From NCBI RefSeq assembly GCF_900091415.1, contig NZ_FMHU01000001.1, forward strand, positions 1,240,001 through 1,304,000: DNA of 64,000 nt. The letters run 5' to 3'. The notes under the pieces are model-generated. The model was not told where the DNA came from. It ran no database searches and worked only from the letters and a program-made list of their open reading frames with translations. Of the stretch, positions 25,531 through 34,553 are shown in pieces (the stretch's first letter is position 1; each line of letters starts with the position of its first letter). The position numbers and the translations under genes are program-made. This DNA is from Micromonospora inyonensis. GTDB taxonomy: Bacteria > Actinomycetota > Actinomycetes > Mycobacteriales > Micromonosporaceae.

Positions 25531-26451
25531 GTGTACGACGTCATCGTGGTGGGCGGAGGGCCAGCCGGGCTCAACGCCGCTCTGGTATCGGGCCGACAGC
25601 GTCGGCGGGTGCTGGTTGTGGACAGTGGCAGCCCTCGCAACGCGCCGGCGGCCGAGATGCACATGTTTCTCAGTCGGGACGGCTTCTCCCCCGCCGAGCT
25701 GCGCAAGCTGGGCCGGGACGAGCTGTCGGCGTACCCGAGTGTGGAATGGCGGGAGGGCCGAGTCGACGGCGTCACGCGTACCGACGGCGGGTTCGTCGCG
25801 ACGCTGACCGACGGCCAGACGCACCGGTCCCGCAAGCTGGTGCTGGCAACGGGGCAGGTCGACCTCACCGACTCCGTTGACGGGCTCGCCGAACGGTTCG
25901 GGCGCGGCGTCTTCCACTGCCCGTTCTGCCACGGTTGGGAAACCCGGGGCATGACGCTCGCCGTCCTCGGCCACGAACTGCCGCAGGTCATGCAGGCGCT
26001 GTATGTCGCTGACCGGTTCAGCGACGACGTCGTCGTCTGCACGAACGGGCGCCCCGTCCCCGAACCCGCCGCGGGCCGACTCGCCGCCGCCGGCATCTCC
26101 GTACGCGAGGCGCCCGTCACCCGGATCGAGGGGGACGAGGGTGACCTGAGGCTGGTCTTCGCCGACGGCACGGTGCTCGAACGGCAGGCCATCTACCACC
26201 GGGCACCCACCCGCCAGCACTCCGCCCTGGCCGAGCAGCTCGGGTGTGAGCTGCTGCCGGACGGCTGCGTACGCGTGGACGAGTTTCAACGGACCTCCGT
26301 GCCCGGTGTGTACGCGGCCGGGGACACCGCCCGCCTGGCCGCGTTGCCCGACGCGCTGACGTTCGTCGTCACGGGCGCGGCCGACGGCGCGCGTGCCGCG
26401 ACCTGGCTGGACCAGGAGCTGTTCCGGGAGGATGCCGGACTGACTGGCTGA
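25531..26451 (+). CDS. Thioredoxin-reductase-like FAD/NAD(P) oxidoreductase
   Basis: 306 aa from GTG 25531. This start is chosen for the strong AAGGAGGA ending 4 bases upstream, after which VYDVIVVGGGPAGLNAAL begins the FAD-binding fold. A redox-active CxxC is present in HCPFCHGWE (about residue 130), and the second FAD motif GVYAAGDTARLA near residue 280. The protein is of the small single-chain TrxR-like type common in Actinobacteria, which includes dithiol oxidases such as HlmI and GliT as well as uncharacterised enzymes. Beside a thiazoline-type NRPS cluster it could act on thiols or rings, but no direct evidence shows this. It is divergent from the reductase, shares the putative metal box, and ends at a strong terminator. 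Confidence 0.85.
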   Translation: MYDVIVVGGGPAGLNAALVSGRQRRRVLVVDSGSPRNAPAAEMHMFLSRDGFSPAELRKLGRDELSAYPSVEWREGRVDGVTRTDGGFVATLTDGQTHRSRKLVLATGQVDLTDSVDGLAERFGRGVFHCPFCHGWETRGMTLAVLGHELPQVMQALYVADRFSDDVVVCTNGRPVPEPAAGRLAAAGISVREAPVTRIEGDEGDLRLVFADGTVLERQAIYHRAPTRQHSALAEQLGCELLPDGCVRVDEFQRTSVPGVYAAGDTARLAALPDALTFVVTGAADGARAATWLDQELFREDAGLTG

Positions 26452-26499
26452 ACGGCGGCGGACCAGCCGTGGCGGCGGCACGGCGGGGATGGTTGAGCG

Positions 26500-26535
26500 G
26501 CCGTGGCGGGGCACCTCGCCCCGCCACGGCTTTTT
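26500..26535 (+). terminator. Rho-independent terminator
   Basis: A perfect 12-bp stem (GCCGTGGCGGGG / CCCCGCCACGGC) with a 7-base loop is followed by TTTTT, ending at the stop codon of the convergent NRPS gene. It serves the flavoprotein gene. Confidence 0.9.
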
Positions 26536-28553
26536 CACGATCCGATGCCGACGTTGTCGCCATGAGCGGCGGTTTCGGCCGTCTCGCGGACGGCGCTGGC
26601 GAGTCCCGCCACGCTGGGACGTTCGAGGAACCGACGTGGCGTCACCCGTCCGACCTCCTCCCGGGCAAGGGCACCGAGCATGCGTACCGCGAGCAGCGAG
26701 TCCCCACCGAGCCCGAAGAAGTCCGCGGCGCGGTCCGGCACCCCGCAGCCGAGCAGCGCAGTCCAGTGGCGCACGATCGTCCGTTCAAGATCGTCACGCG
26801 GCGGCCCGGGCTCATCGGCGGTCGCGGTTGGTGCGGTCGGCACGGACAGGCGGGTGCGCGACCGCACCTGCTCGGGCGCGTCCAAGGGGCCCGGCAGGGC
26901 GACCGGCACCGACCATGCCTCCGCGTCGACCAGAGACTCGATCATGGCCATGACGTCCCCGAACATCCGGTCCACGTCCGAGGCCTCGAAGAGTTCCTCC
27001 ACCAGGGAGAACACCACCACGAGCTCGTCGCGCAGCTCGAACAGCCGGACCTCGAGCGCCACCTGCGGCGTCCGCAACTGTTGGTAGTGGCTGGCCAGGT
27101 CGATGGAGCCCAACGGTCCGGCGGTACGGGGTACCTCACTGCCGAGAGCAGCGTCGACGCCCAGCGTGCTCTGGAAGACCACCGGTGCCACCGGCCGCCG
27201 GGTGTTGCGACGCCGCCCCAGCTCGCGGGACACCTCCACCCCGGTCACCAGGTTGTGCGCCATGGCCTCCCCGATGTCCCGCTGGGCGTGGATCGCAAGG
27301 TCGGAGAAGGCCGCCGATTCGGGTAACTCCACCGGTACCAGCATGGTGGAGGAGAAGGCGCCGACGAGCCGGGGCACGTCGGGGTGCAGCGGAAGGCGGT
27401 TCAGTTGCAGGGTGTTGAGCAGGAACCGTCGATGTCCGCAGGCCCGGGCCAGTGCCGTGGAGAACACGGCGAACATGGCGGCGGACGGCGTGACGCCGTG
27501 CTGGGCACAGTGACCCCGCAGCGTGGCCCACCGGTCCGCGTCCAGCACGGCCTGCCGTGCGCCCATCAGGATCGGACGGACGGCCGCCGGGTCGGCGGCC
27601 AGCGGCAGGGCTGGAGGGAGCGGCAGGTCGTCGAGCCGGTCCCACCACCAGTCGCGGTCGGCCTGCCACTGGTCGGTCCCGGACAACCCGTCCAGGGTCA
27701 CGGCGTAGTCGCCGAAATCGACATCCATCGGTGCGAGCATCGCGTTCTGGTCGCTGACCAGGGCGAACAGGTCCCGGTAGAACACTCCCGACGACCAGCC
27801 GTCAATGATCATCAGGCTGGTCGAGGAGTGCAGCCGTGCCTTGGCCCCCGGAAGCAGGGTCAGCCGCATGTCCAGACCACACCCCTGAGTCGGGTCGGGG
27901 CCATCGATGCTCATCTCGTGGCGGATCGTGGCCAGCGTCTCGGCGATCTCGTCCGCACCGGCGGCGCTGAGGTCGGTTACCCGCAGCACCGGTACGGCTT
28001 CCGGGTCGTCCAGCGGCAGGATCCGCTGCCGTCCGTCGGGCAGGATCCGCGCGCGTAGCACCGCCTGGTGCTCGGCGAGCCGTTCCAGGGCGTCCTGCAA
28101 CGCTTCGGCAATCTCGTCGACCTCGATGTCCTCCAGGCCGATGTCCACGTAGTGGTGAGCTGACCGGTAGGACAGTTCCCATCCGTCCTGCTGGCCGACG
28201 AAGTAACCCTGCTGAAGCGGGAGGAGAGGGAAGGGGGCCTCGGGGTCGTCCCGGCGTGCCAGCTCGAGCGGCAGCGGGCGCAGCGCACCCGTGGCGGTAC
28301 CTCGCTCGTGAATGAGGGTGGCCAGCTGGGCCGCACTGTGCTCGACGCGGACGTCGGCCAGGGCCAGGGCGGCACCGAGCCGCTGCCGGACCAGCGCTGC
28401 CATCCGTACCGTCAGGACGGAATCGCCGCCGAGGCTGAGGAAGCTGGCGTCGGCCGGTACTGAGATCACGTCGAGGTCCAGCACATTGGCCCAGACGGCA
28501 CGTACGGCGTCGATGAGTTCGGTCGGTGGGTTGAGGCCGGAGGAGTCGGTCAA
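26535..28553 (-). CDS. NRPS: carrier - cyclization/condensation - carrier
   Basis: About 672 aa from TTG 28553, which overlaps the TGA of the preceding gene and has GGGAG upstream; earlier in-frame starts lie inside that gene. Order: peptidyl carrier (LGGDSVLTVRM, about residue 45), a condensation-superfamily domain of Cy type (PLLPLQQGYFVGQQDG to about 520), and a second carrier (FFGLGGDSLLAVRM, near 615). There is no adenylation domain. The Cy signature D-x4-D-x2-S appears as SLMIIDGWS, so the first Asp is Ser. This matches the PCP-Cy-PCP end of yersiniabactin HMWP2, here a separate protein, presumably loaded in trans with cysteine by the single A domain of the cluster. Whether the altered Cy still forms rings is uncertain. 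Confidence 0.88.
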   Translation of the reverse strand: MTDSSGLNPPTELIDAVRAVWANVLDLDVISVPADASFLSLGGDSVLTVRMAALVRQRLGAALALADVRVEHSAAQLATLIHERGTATGALRPLPLELARRDDPEAPFPLLPLQQGYFVGQQDGWELSYRSAHHYVDIGLEDIEVDEIAEALQDALERLAEHQAVLRARILPDGRQRILPLDDPEAVPVLRVTDLSAAGADEIAETLATIRHEMSIDGPDPTQGCGLDMRLTLLPGAKARLHSSTSLMIIDGWSSGVFYRDLFALVSDQNAMLAPMDVDFGDYAVTLDGLSGTDQWQADRDWWWDRLDDLPLPPALPLAADPAAVRPILMGARQAVLDADRWATLRGHCAQHGVTPSAAMFAVFSTALARACGHRRFLLNTLQLNRLPLHPDVPRLVGAFSSTMLVPVELPESAAFSDLAIHAQRDIGEAMAHNLVTGVEVSRELGRRRNTRRPVAPVVFQSTLGVDAALGSEVPRTAGPLGSIDLASHYQQLRTPQVALEVRLFELRDELVVVFSLVEELFEASDVDRMFGDVMAMIESLVDAEAWSVPVALPGPLDAPEQVRSRTRLSVPTAPTATADEPGPPRDDLERTIVRHWTALLGCGVPDRAADFFGLGGDSLLAVRMLGALAREEVGRVTPRRFLERPSVAGLASAVRETAETAAHGDNVGIGS

Positions 28554-29980
28554 CGAGGTTCTCCCATCGTGGCGGTGAGCGGGGCGGGAATGACGCGGTC
28601 CACGGCGTGGACCCGTTCGGGACAATCGGCCGGCGGCATCCTGGCCGCGAGGGTCGCTGCGACGAGCACCGGATCCGGGCGTGGGACACCGGACCGGACC
28701 CGACCGGCGATCACCCGCTGGCCCGCGTCCGCCAGCGGGTGGCCGTTACCGGGCAGGACCGGCAGTGGATCGAATCCGGCCGCATCCAACTGGTCGGCCC
28801 ACGCCGCCGCGCTGAGGAACACCTGGTCCTGTCCGGCCCGCAGGTCGGTGAACCACCGCCGTTCGTCGACGGCGGGTGACATGAGCAGGTACATAGAGGT
28901 GAGCGCCTGGTAGTGCTCGCGACAGGACTCGACGAGCACCAGCAGCCCGTCGGGGGAGAGCAGTTCCCGTAGCGCCGCCAGGGCCCGACCGACGTGGCGG
29001 GCGTTGTGCAGGACGTTCGCGGCCAGGATGACGTCCCGGGACCCGGGCGTGAATTCCGGGCCGGCCGGCGGCAGGTTGACGTCGAACAGGCCGAACCGCA
29101 GCCCCGGACGGTCACCGAGGAGCGTCCGCGCCGAGGTGAGGAAGAAGCGCGACACGTCGGTGAACAGGTACTCGATCTTGGCGTCGGCCAGTGCATCGAG
29201 GACCGGCCGGGTGGTCGCCCCGATCCCGGCGCCCACCTCCAGGATCCGCAGCGGACCGTCCGACCGGGCGGTTCGCGAGTAGCCGGCGATCATCGCCGCC
29301 GCCGCGTGGTTGGCCCAACGGCTGGGCAGGTTGTCCCGGTAGTTCCCCTCGGCCGTGTCGGTGGAACCATCCGGGAACAGCAGCTCCTGCACCCCGGCCT
29401 CGTCCCGTAGCAGGGCCGGCAGCCGGTCGGCCGTAGCCAGGAAGAACCGGGTCATCGAGGGGGGATAGCCCAAGCCGCGACGCGCCTCGTCGAGTTCCCG
29501 CCGGGCCCGGGCGTACCCGACGCGGTCCGGCGCGACGAGATCGTGGTACCTACCGGTCCGCGCGTCGTGGCCGAGCCGTCCCTCGGCGAACAGCGTGGCC
29601 AGCCACCGGCGCACGATCCAGGCATGCCGCGGCGCGACGCCCAGCACGCTCAGCACCTGTGCCGTGTCGTGGGCCGCTCCGTCCCGGAAGAGCCGCGCCC
29701 GGTCCAGCACCCGGGCCATCGAGAGCAGTGCGACCTCGTCCAACAGACGGGTCAGTGGGGGGAGGGCGGACAGGTCCGCCCCGGCTACGGCCGCGTCCCC
29801 GGCGGCGGATGCCGCCTCTCCTTCGGCGGCGGCCCGCCGATTCACGTCCGGATCCACCCGCCCGGTGGTGCCGGCGGCGGGACCGGCGACCAGCAATGTG
29901 CCCCGCCCGGGTCCCGGAACCCACTGCCACGCGCCCACCCCGGGCAGATCCGACAGGGCGTCGAACGGCGGGGCGCTCAC
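28550..29980 (-). CDS. SAM methyltransferase, PKS/NRPS C-MT type
   Basis: 476 aa, starting at a GTG that overlaps the stop of the preceding gene by four bases. A class I SAM-binding site is visible as ILEVGAGIGATTRPVLDAL at about residue 245, with YLFTDVSRFFL as the acidic post-motif and DVILAANVLHNARH downstream. About 200 residues precede it (LLSMARVLDRARLF, then NLPSRWANHAAAAM), a layout seen in C-methyltransferase domains embedded in assembly lines such as HMWP1. Here it is a separate protein, so it probably methylates carrier-bound intermediates in trans. The methylated position cannot be read from sequence. Confidence 0.8.
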   Translation of the reverse strand: MSAPPFDALSDLPGVGAWQWVPGPGRGTLLVAGPAAGTTGRVDPDVNRRAAAEGEAASAAGDAAVAGADLSALPPLTRLLDEVALLSMARVLDRARLFRDGAAHDTAQVLSVLGVAPRHAWIVRRWLATLFAEGRLGHDARTGRYHDLVAPDRVGYARARRELDEARRGLGYPPSMTRFFLATADRLPALLRDEAGVQELLFPDGSTDTAEGNYRDNLPSRWANHAAAAMIAGYSRTARSDGPLRILEVGAGIGATTRPVLDALADAKIEYLFTDVSRFFLTSARTLLGDRPGLRFGLFDVNLPPAGPEFTPGSRDVILAANVLHNARHVGRALAALRELLSPDGLLVLVESCREHYQALTSMYLLMSPAVDERRWFTDLRAGQDQVFLSAAAWADQLDAAGFDPLPVLPGNGHPLADAGQRVIAGRVRSGVPRPDPVLVAATLAARMPPADCPERVHAVDRVIPAPLTATMGEPR

Positions 29981-31356
29981 CGCGTTCCCCGATCGCCGGC
30001 GTCGGCCACCACGATCCTGGGCGGCCTGCTGCCCGGCGCTCGCCGCCGTAGGTGGTCACGCAGTACCTCAGGCAGCCTGCGGCGGACGAACCCGGCGAGC
30101 GGTTCGTGGGCATCCGGCCCGGCCGCGCGATCGGCGTCGGACAACACTTCCACACTTAGGACCCCGCAGGCGGCGGGCGCGGCGACGGCCAGGAGACACG
30201 GGTCGTACGCGTCCAGCAACACCGCCGCGTCCAGCCCGTGTACCGCCTGACGCAGGGCGTACGGCGTGACCGCCGTCGGGGTGTCCCGCAACAGCGCGTT
30301 GGGGATGTTGGACACGACGACCGGCCGGTCGGCCAGCGTCGTCCGTAGCGTCGCGGCCAGGTCCGGGCCGGGCTGCTCCGACCAGGAGATCGTCCGCACC
30401 GGTGCCGCCACGTCCGACATCCCGGGACCGACGTGCACGACGAGGTCGTAGCGGTACCGCGTCAGCTCTGAGTCCTCCGCCATCGTGCGCGCGTGCAGGC
30501 TCACCCGCACCGGCCGGTCCTGCGCGGCCAGGACGGCGGCGACGGCCTGGGGGGCGAAGGACAGCTCCTCGTCCGCCGCGATCGCCGCCCGTACCCGGGC
30601 ATCGAGGTCGCTCTCACCGGAACCGGGGTCTCGGGCCCGCTCCAGCCAGGTGAAGTGCTCGGTCAGCAGACCGCTGTGCCGGATGTCGCCGACGATCACC
30701 GTGCCGCCGTCGGAAACCGTGGCCAGTGCCTGACGCAGCACCTCGCCCAGGTAGTCCAATCCGGGGAAGCACTGGGTGACGGAGTTCAGCAGTACGCAGT
30801 CCGGGGCGACGCCCGGGCCGAAGATGGCGTCCATGGCCGCCCGTACCGTGTCGGCTGTCGTCTCGTGCGCGGCGGCCTGGACGAACGCGGTACGCGGCAG
30901 GCCCGCGTCCCCGAGCCGCTGCACCGCCGCGCGCGCCACGTCCGTGCCCACGTAGCCGCGCAGGTGCGGGTGCAGACGGTGCGCGAGCAGGCCGGTGCCG
31001 CAGCCGATCTCCAATACGCGTTTCGGCTGGTGGGCCAGAGCAAGGCCGACGGTACGGGCGAGCCAGTCCCGCATGTGCTCGACGGGCAGGGGAAGGCCGG
31101 TGTCCGAGGCCCGCCAGCCGGACAGGTCCAGGTCGTCCGAGTGCCGTCCGAGCGCGTCCTGGTACACCCAGTCGTAGACCTCGGCCCAGTGGTCGAGATG
31201 CTCCCGCAGCAGCGGCCCGGGTCGCGGCCCGGCCGTGGTGGCGGCGGGGTCCGGCCACACGACGATCACGCCGTCCGGTGTGGCACGCGCGTCGGCGACC
31301 CACGGGTGTTCGGCGACGTGGGCCAGCATCGGATCGGCGGTCGCTTCAGCGGGCAC
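29977..31356 (-). CDS. Freestanding methyltransferase resembling an A-domain insert
   Basis: 459 aa from GTG 31356, chosen because GGAGGA lies 6 bases upstream and overlaps the ATPase 3' end; the frame is open to 31398. The core is the methyltransferase normally inserted inside NRPS adenylation domains: HWAEVYDWVYQDAL, LDLSGWRASDTGLPLPVEHM, RVLEIGCGTGLLAHRL (about residue 112) and YVGTDVARAAV. The tail (PLAGFVRRRLPEVLRDHL) looks like a worn remnant of the A-domain C-terminal subdomain (usually R-x-L-P-x-x-M-V-P). It probably began as an excised assembly-line domain. In yersiniabactin HMWP2 the equivalent sits within the A domain; here the cluster's A domain lacks it. Confidence 0.82.
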   Translation of the reverse strand: MPAEATADPMLAHVAEHPWVADARATPDGVIVVWPDPAATTAGPRPGPLLREHLDHWAEVYDWVYQDALGRHSDDLDLSGWRASDTGLPLPVEHMRDWLARTVGLALAHQPKRVLEIGCGTGLLAHRLHPHLRGYVGTDVARAAVQRLGDAGLPRTAFVQAAAHETTADTVRAAMDAIFGPGVAPDCVLLNSVTQCFPGLDYLGEVLRQALATVSDGGTVIVGDIRHSGLLTEHFTWLERARDPGSGESDLDARVRAAIAADEELSFAPQAVAAVLAAQDRPVRVSLHARTMAEDSELTRYRYDLVVHVGPGMSDVAAPVRTISWSEQPGPDLAATLRTTLADRPVVVSNIPNALLRDTPTAVTPYALRQAVHGLDAAVLLDAYDPCLLAVAAPAACGVLSVEVLSDADRAAGPDAHEPLAGFVRRRLPEVLRDHLRRRAPGSRPPRIVVADAGDRGTR

Positions 31357-32806
31357 CGGATTCCTCCATTCGATCGTCGGTGTCGGTGCGTGGACCATCG
31401 CTGGCGACGAGCCGGTGGTCCCGCAGCTGCAGTACCTGGTCGGCGTGAGCTGTCACGGCGGGATCGTGGGTGACCGACAGGATGGCCAGGCCGTCCGCTC
31501 GCAGCCGCTCGATCAGGTCCAGCAGTCCGGCGGCGGATGCCTGGTCGAGCGCCGAGGTCGGTTCGTCGAGTAGCAGCACCTCGGGTCGCGCGGCCAGGGC
31601 CCGGGCCAGGGCGACCCGTTGCCGTTGGCCGCCGGAGAGCGCGTCCGGGCGTCGGCGCGCGAACTCGGCGGCGAGCCCGACCTCGTCGAGGAGGCCCGAT
31701 GCCGCCTTGATCCGGTCGCGGCGACGCAGGCCGTGCAACACCGCCAGCGGACGGGCCACGGCGTTGCCGACGCGGTGCGCCGGGTTGAGTTCTCCGGCCG
31801 GATGCTGGCCGACGAGCTGGACGGCCTGTCGCTGGTCCTGGTCACGCTGCCGCACATCTGCGGGCAGTGGACGCCCTCCCAGCAGCAGTTGGCCCTGCCG
31901 GGCGGGACGGCGACCGGCAATCGCGTACAGCAGGCTCGTCTTGCCGCTGCCCGACGGCCCGATGACCGCGGTCCAGGACCCGGACGTCAGGTTCAGGTGC
32001 ACGTTCTCCAGCAGCGGCGCACCGTCCGGCCGGGTCACCCGCAGGCCGCGCACGGCCAACCGGAGCGCCCGGTCACCGCCGCCGCCGGACCCATCCGCGA
32101 CGAGGGTCCCGACGCCCGCGCCCGAAATCGGGGACGGCACTCGAGTGCGGGGCGGGGTCAGGTCCACCACCCGGTCGGCGAGGGCGGAGACGAGGTACGG
32201 GTCGTGGGTTACCAGCAGGGTGCTTCCGTTCCGCCGGGCTCGTACCGCCTCGACGACCCGGTGGCGCGTGCCCTGGTCGAGGGCCGAGGTCGGCTCGTCG
32301 AGCAGCAGGACGTCCGGCTCGGCGGCAAGGGCCCGGGCCAGTGCGACCCGTTGGGCCTGGCCGCCGGAGAGCTCGCCGACCCGACGGCTTGCGAGTTCAG
32401 CGGGCAGGCCGAGCAGGTCGAGAACCTCACGGACGTGCTGTGCCCGCTCCGCCCGGGAGCCGGTCAACTGCTCGCCCACCAGACGCTCGACCGACCAGAG
32501 CGGGTTCAGCGCCAGGGCCGGGTCCTGACCCACGTATCCGCAGCGCGTCCGCCGCCAACGGCGGGCTGGCCGGCCCGCCGGGACCGGCTGGCCGCGCCAC
32601 CGCACCGTCCCTGCGGCGCGGACCAGACCCGGAGGCAGGGTGTCCAGCAGGGCGTGCAGCAGGCTGCTCTTGCCCACCCCGGAAGCCCCGGTGACCGCGA
32701 GCACCTCACCGGGCCCCAGCCGGAGGTCCGTGGGGGGCAGCACGGTCTGGCCATCGGCGAGGCGACGCACCGTCAGCCCGGTCACCACCAGTGGTTCCCC
32801 ACTCAT
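31346..32806 (-). CDS. ABC importer ATPase, fused OppD/OppF-like double domain
   Basis: 486 aa from ATG 32806, overlapping the preceding permease stop. It has two complete nucleotide-binding domains: Walker A GASGVGKSS, signature LSGGQAQRVALARAL and Walker B VLLLDEPTSALD in the first; GPSGSGKTS, LSGGQRQRVALARAL and a second VLLLDEPTSALD. Both are of the Opp/Dpp/Nik type, fused in one chain. With the two permeases and the lipoprotein it forms a full importer energised by ATP at the inner face of the membrane. Its place inside a metallophore-type operon suggests uptake of the metal complex or of nickel/zinc itself. Confidence 0.92.
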   Translation of the reverse strand: MSGEPLVVTGLTVRRLADGQTVLPPTDLRLGPGEVLAVTGASGVGKSSLLHALLDTLPPGLVRAAGTVRWRGQPVPAGRPARRWRRTRCGYVGQDPALALNPLWSVERLVGEQLTGSRAERAQHVREVLDLLGLPAELASRRVGELSGGQAQRVALARALAAEPDVLLLDEPTSALDQGTRHRVVEAVRARRNGSTLLVTHDPYLVSALADRVVDLTPPRTRVPSPISGAGVGTLVADGSGGGGDRALRLAVRGLRVTRPDGAPLLENVHLNLTSGSWTAVIGPSGSGKTSLLYAIAGRRPARQGQLLLGGRPLPADVRQRDQDQRQAVQLVGQHPAGELNPAHRVGNAVARPLAVLHGLRRRDRIKAASGLLDEVGLAAEFARRRPDALSGGQRQRVALARALAARPEVLLLDEPTSALDQASAAGLLDLIERLRADGLAILSVTHDPAVTAHADQVLQLRDHRLVASDGPRTDTDDRMEESGAR

Positions 32807-33597
32807 GCCACGCCTTCCAACCGACGTCCCGCAGCGCGTGCCGCGGCGGCGAAGAGCAGCGCGCACAGCGCCAACGGCACGGCGGGCGCCAGCAGCGCGG
32901 CGGGATTGAGCGCGACGCCGGGCAGGTTCTCGCTCAGCATCAGCGCCCAGTCGGCATCCGGCGGCTGCGGACCGAACCCGAGGACCGCCAGCGTGGTCGC
33001 CAGTTGCAGGGCGGTGATCAGCCGCAGACCGGCGTCGGCCGCCACCAGGCCGCTCAACGCCGGCAGGAGTTCCCGTACCAAGATGACGGGCCCGCGTTCA
33101 CCGCGTTCGACGGCGGCGTGCAGGTAGCCGCTGCCCCGGATGGTGCCGCACTGCCCGGCCACGACCCGGGCGGTGAGCGGCGCGCCGCTCACCACGGAGG
33201 CGACCACGACCGCCGTCGCGCCGGGCAGTGCCACCGCCAGCACCAGGGCGAGGATCAGGGCGGGTACGGCAAGCAACAGGTCCCCGAGCCACCGCACGAC
33301 CCGGCCCGCCCGCGCCGGCCACCAACCTGCGAGCAGCCCGAACGCCACTCCGATCAGGAGGGCCGCCGCCGCGGCGGTGAGGGCGACCCCGAGCAGGTTC
33401 GCGCCGCCGGCCACCACCCGGGACAGCACGTCGCGGCCCAGCGCGTCGGCGCCGAGCGGCAGCCGCGTCGACGGCGCGGACCAGGGCACGGCCACCGGCT
33501 GTTCCGGGTCGTTTGGGGCGAGGTGCCGGCCGAGCAGGGCCAGCGCGACCACCGCCAGCGCCGCGACCGGGGTGACCATGTCCCAGCGCAGCCGCAT
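32803..33597 (-). CDS. ABC importer permease, DppC/NikC-like
   Basis: 264 aa from ATG 33597, which overlaps the TGA of the preceding gene (TGATG). There are six hydrophobic segments. The N-terminal periplasmic part has the family pattern APNDPEQPVAVPWSAPSTR and PLGADALGRDVLSRVVAGG, the usual hallmark of OppC/DppC/NikC. The EAA-type loop is present as RGSGYLHAAVERGERG. Upstream in-frame extension into the neighbouring permease is not used. Confidence 0.9.
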   Translation of the reverse strand: MRLRWDMVTPVAALAVVALALLGRHLAPNDPEQPVAVPWSAPSTRLPLGADALGRDVLSRVVAGGANLLGVALTAAAAALLIGVAFGLLAGWWPARAGRVVRWLGDLLLAVPALILALVLAVALPGATAVVVASVVSGAPLTARVVAGQCGTIRGSGYLHAAVERGERGPVILVRELLPALSGLVAADAGLRLITALQLATTLAVLGFGPQPPDADWALMLSENLPGVALNPAALLAPAVPLALCALLFAAAARAAGRRLEGVA

Positions 33598-34553
33598 CAG
33601 TGAGTACCGCCCAACGCTGCGGTGCAGCGGGCAGCGGCGGGACGAGCAGTCCGGTGCACCGCCGCGGCGGCGAGATCGGCGAGCAGCATCCCGACCAGCA
33701 CGGCCACCACCGGCATCAGGGCCGCGCCCTGCACCACCGGCACGTCCCGCACCGCCACCGCCGACACGAGTAGCCCACCGAGGCCGGGAAAGCCGTACAC
33801 AGTTTCCACCAGGGCGGTTCCGGCCGCGAGCCACCCGGCGGTCAGGGCAAGCACCTGAATCGCGGGCACGGCCAGGAACGGCAGCACGTGGCGGCGCAGC
33901 ACCAGTGCCGGTGGCAGGCCGCGCCGGTACGCGTCGACGACGTGCGGCCGGCGCAGGGTGTCGGTCAGCACTCCGCGCAGCAGCGTGCCGGCGAACGCGG
34001 CCGACGGCAGCGCGAGGGCCAGCGCCGGCAGAAGGAGCATCCGAGGCTCCTGCCACGGGTGGCCACCCAGTGGCAGCAGGGACACGGCGGGCAGCCATCC
34101 CAACATCCCGGACAGCAACGCGCCGAGAGCCGCCGCGTAGACGGCCTGCGGCACCGCGGCGAGACCGGCAGCGAGCGTTCCGCCCCGGCCCCGACACAGA
34201 TGCGTGACGACCAGGCCGGCCGTGGTCAGCAGCACGGTCACCGCCAGCGCGGCGGCGACCAGGCTGATGGTGGCGGGCAGACGCTGGCCGAGCAGGTCGC
34301 TCACCGGTCGGCCGCTGCTCAGCGACCGGCCCAGGTCGCCCTGGAGCAGCCCACCCAGCCACCGCAGATACCGCATGACCAGCGGCTCGTCCAGGCCGAG
34401 TTGCTCGCGCGCCCGCGCGACCTGCTCCGGTGACGCCCGCCCGGCGTCCCGGAGGGTCCCCGCGTCTCCCGGTAGCGCCTCGGTGGCGGCGAAGACCACT
34501 GCGGTGGCCGCCAGTGCCAGCAGCGCCGTGCGGGCGAGGCGGCGTGCGATCAC
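33597..34553 (-). CDS. ABC importer permease, DppB/NikB-like
   Basis: 318 aa from GTG 34553, overlapping the lipoprotein stop (GTGA). N-terminal helix ARTALLALAATAVVFAATEA, then the family's LPGDAGTLRDAGRASPEQVA and LGLDEPLVMRYLRWLGGLLQ GDLGRSL motif, typical of OppB/DppB. Cytoplasmic loop DTLRRPHVVDAYRRGLPPAL, then VETVYGFPGLGGLLVSAV. Six membrane segments. It pairs with the product of the next gene to form the channel. Confidence 0.9.
   Translation of the reverse strand: MIARRLARTALLALAATAVVFAATEALPGDAGTLRDAGRASPEQVARAREQLGLDEPLVMRYLRWLGGLLQGDLGRSLSSGRPVSDLLGQRLPATISLVAAALAVTVLLTTAGLVVTHLCRGRGGTLAAGLAAVPQAVYAAALGALLSGMLGWLPAVSLLPLGGHPWQEPRMLLLPALALALPSAAFAGTLLRGVLTDTLRRPHVVDAYRRGLPPALVLRRHVLPFLAVPAIQVLALTAGWLAAGTALVETVYGFPGLGGLLVSAVAVRDVPVVQGAALMPVVAVLVGMLLADLAAAAVHRTARPAAARCTAALGGTH

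Noticed and set aside
25531..26451. Dithiol oxidase of a holomycin/gliotoxin type
   Set aside because: The CxxC fits, but the same motif is general in small TrxR-like proteins, and no disulfide-forming pathway is evident.
25429..26538. N-terminal extension of the reductase to 791 aa
   Set aside because: The extension is antisense to the flavoprotein gene, which has clear FAD and CxxC motifs; the reductase fold starts at ATG 25428.
29543..30269. Plus-strand ORFs of about 200-235 aa over the methyltransferase genes
   Set aside because: Antisense shadows; the minus frames carry SAM-binding motifs and coupled starts and stops.
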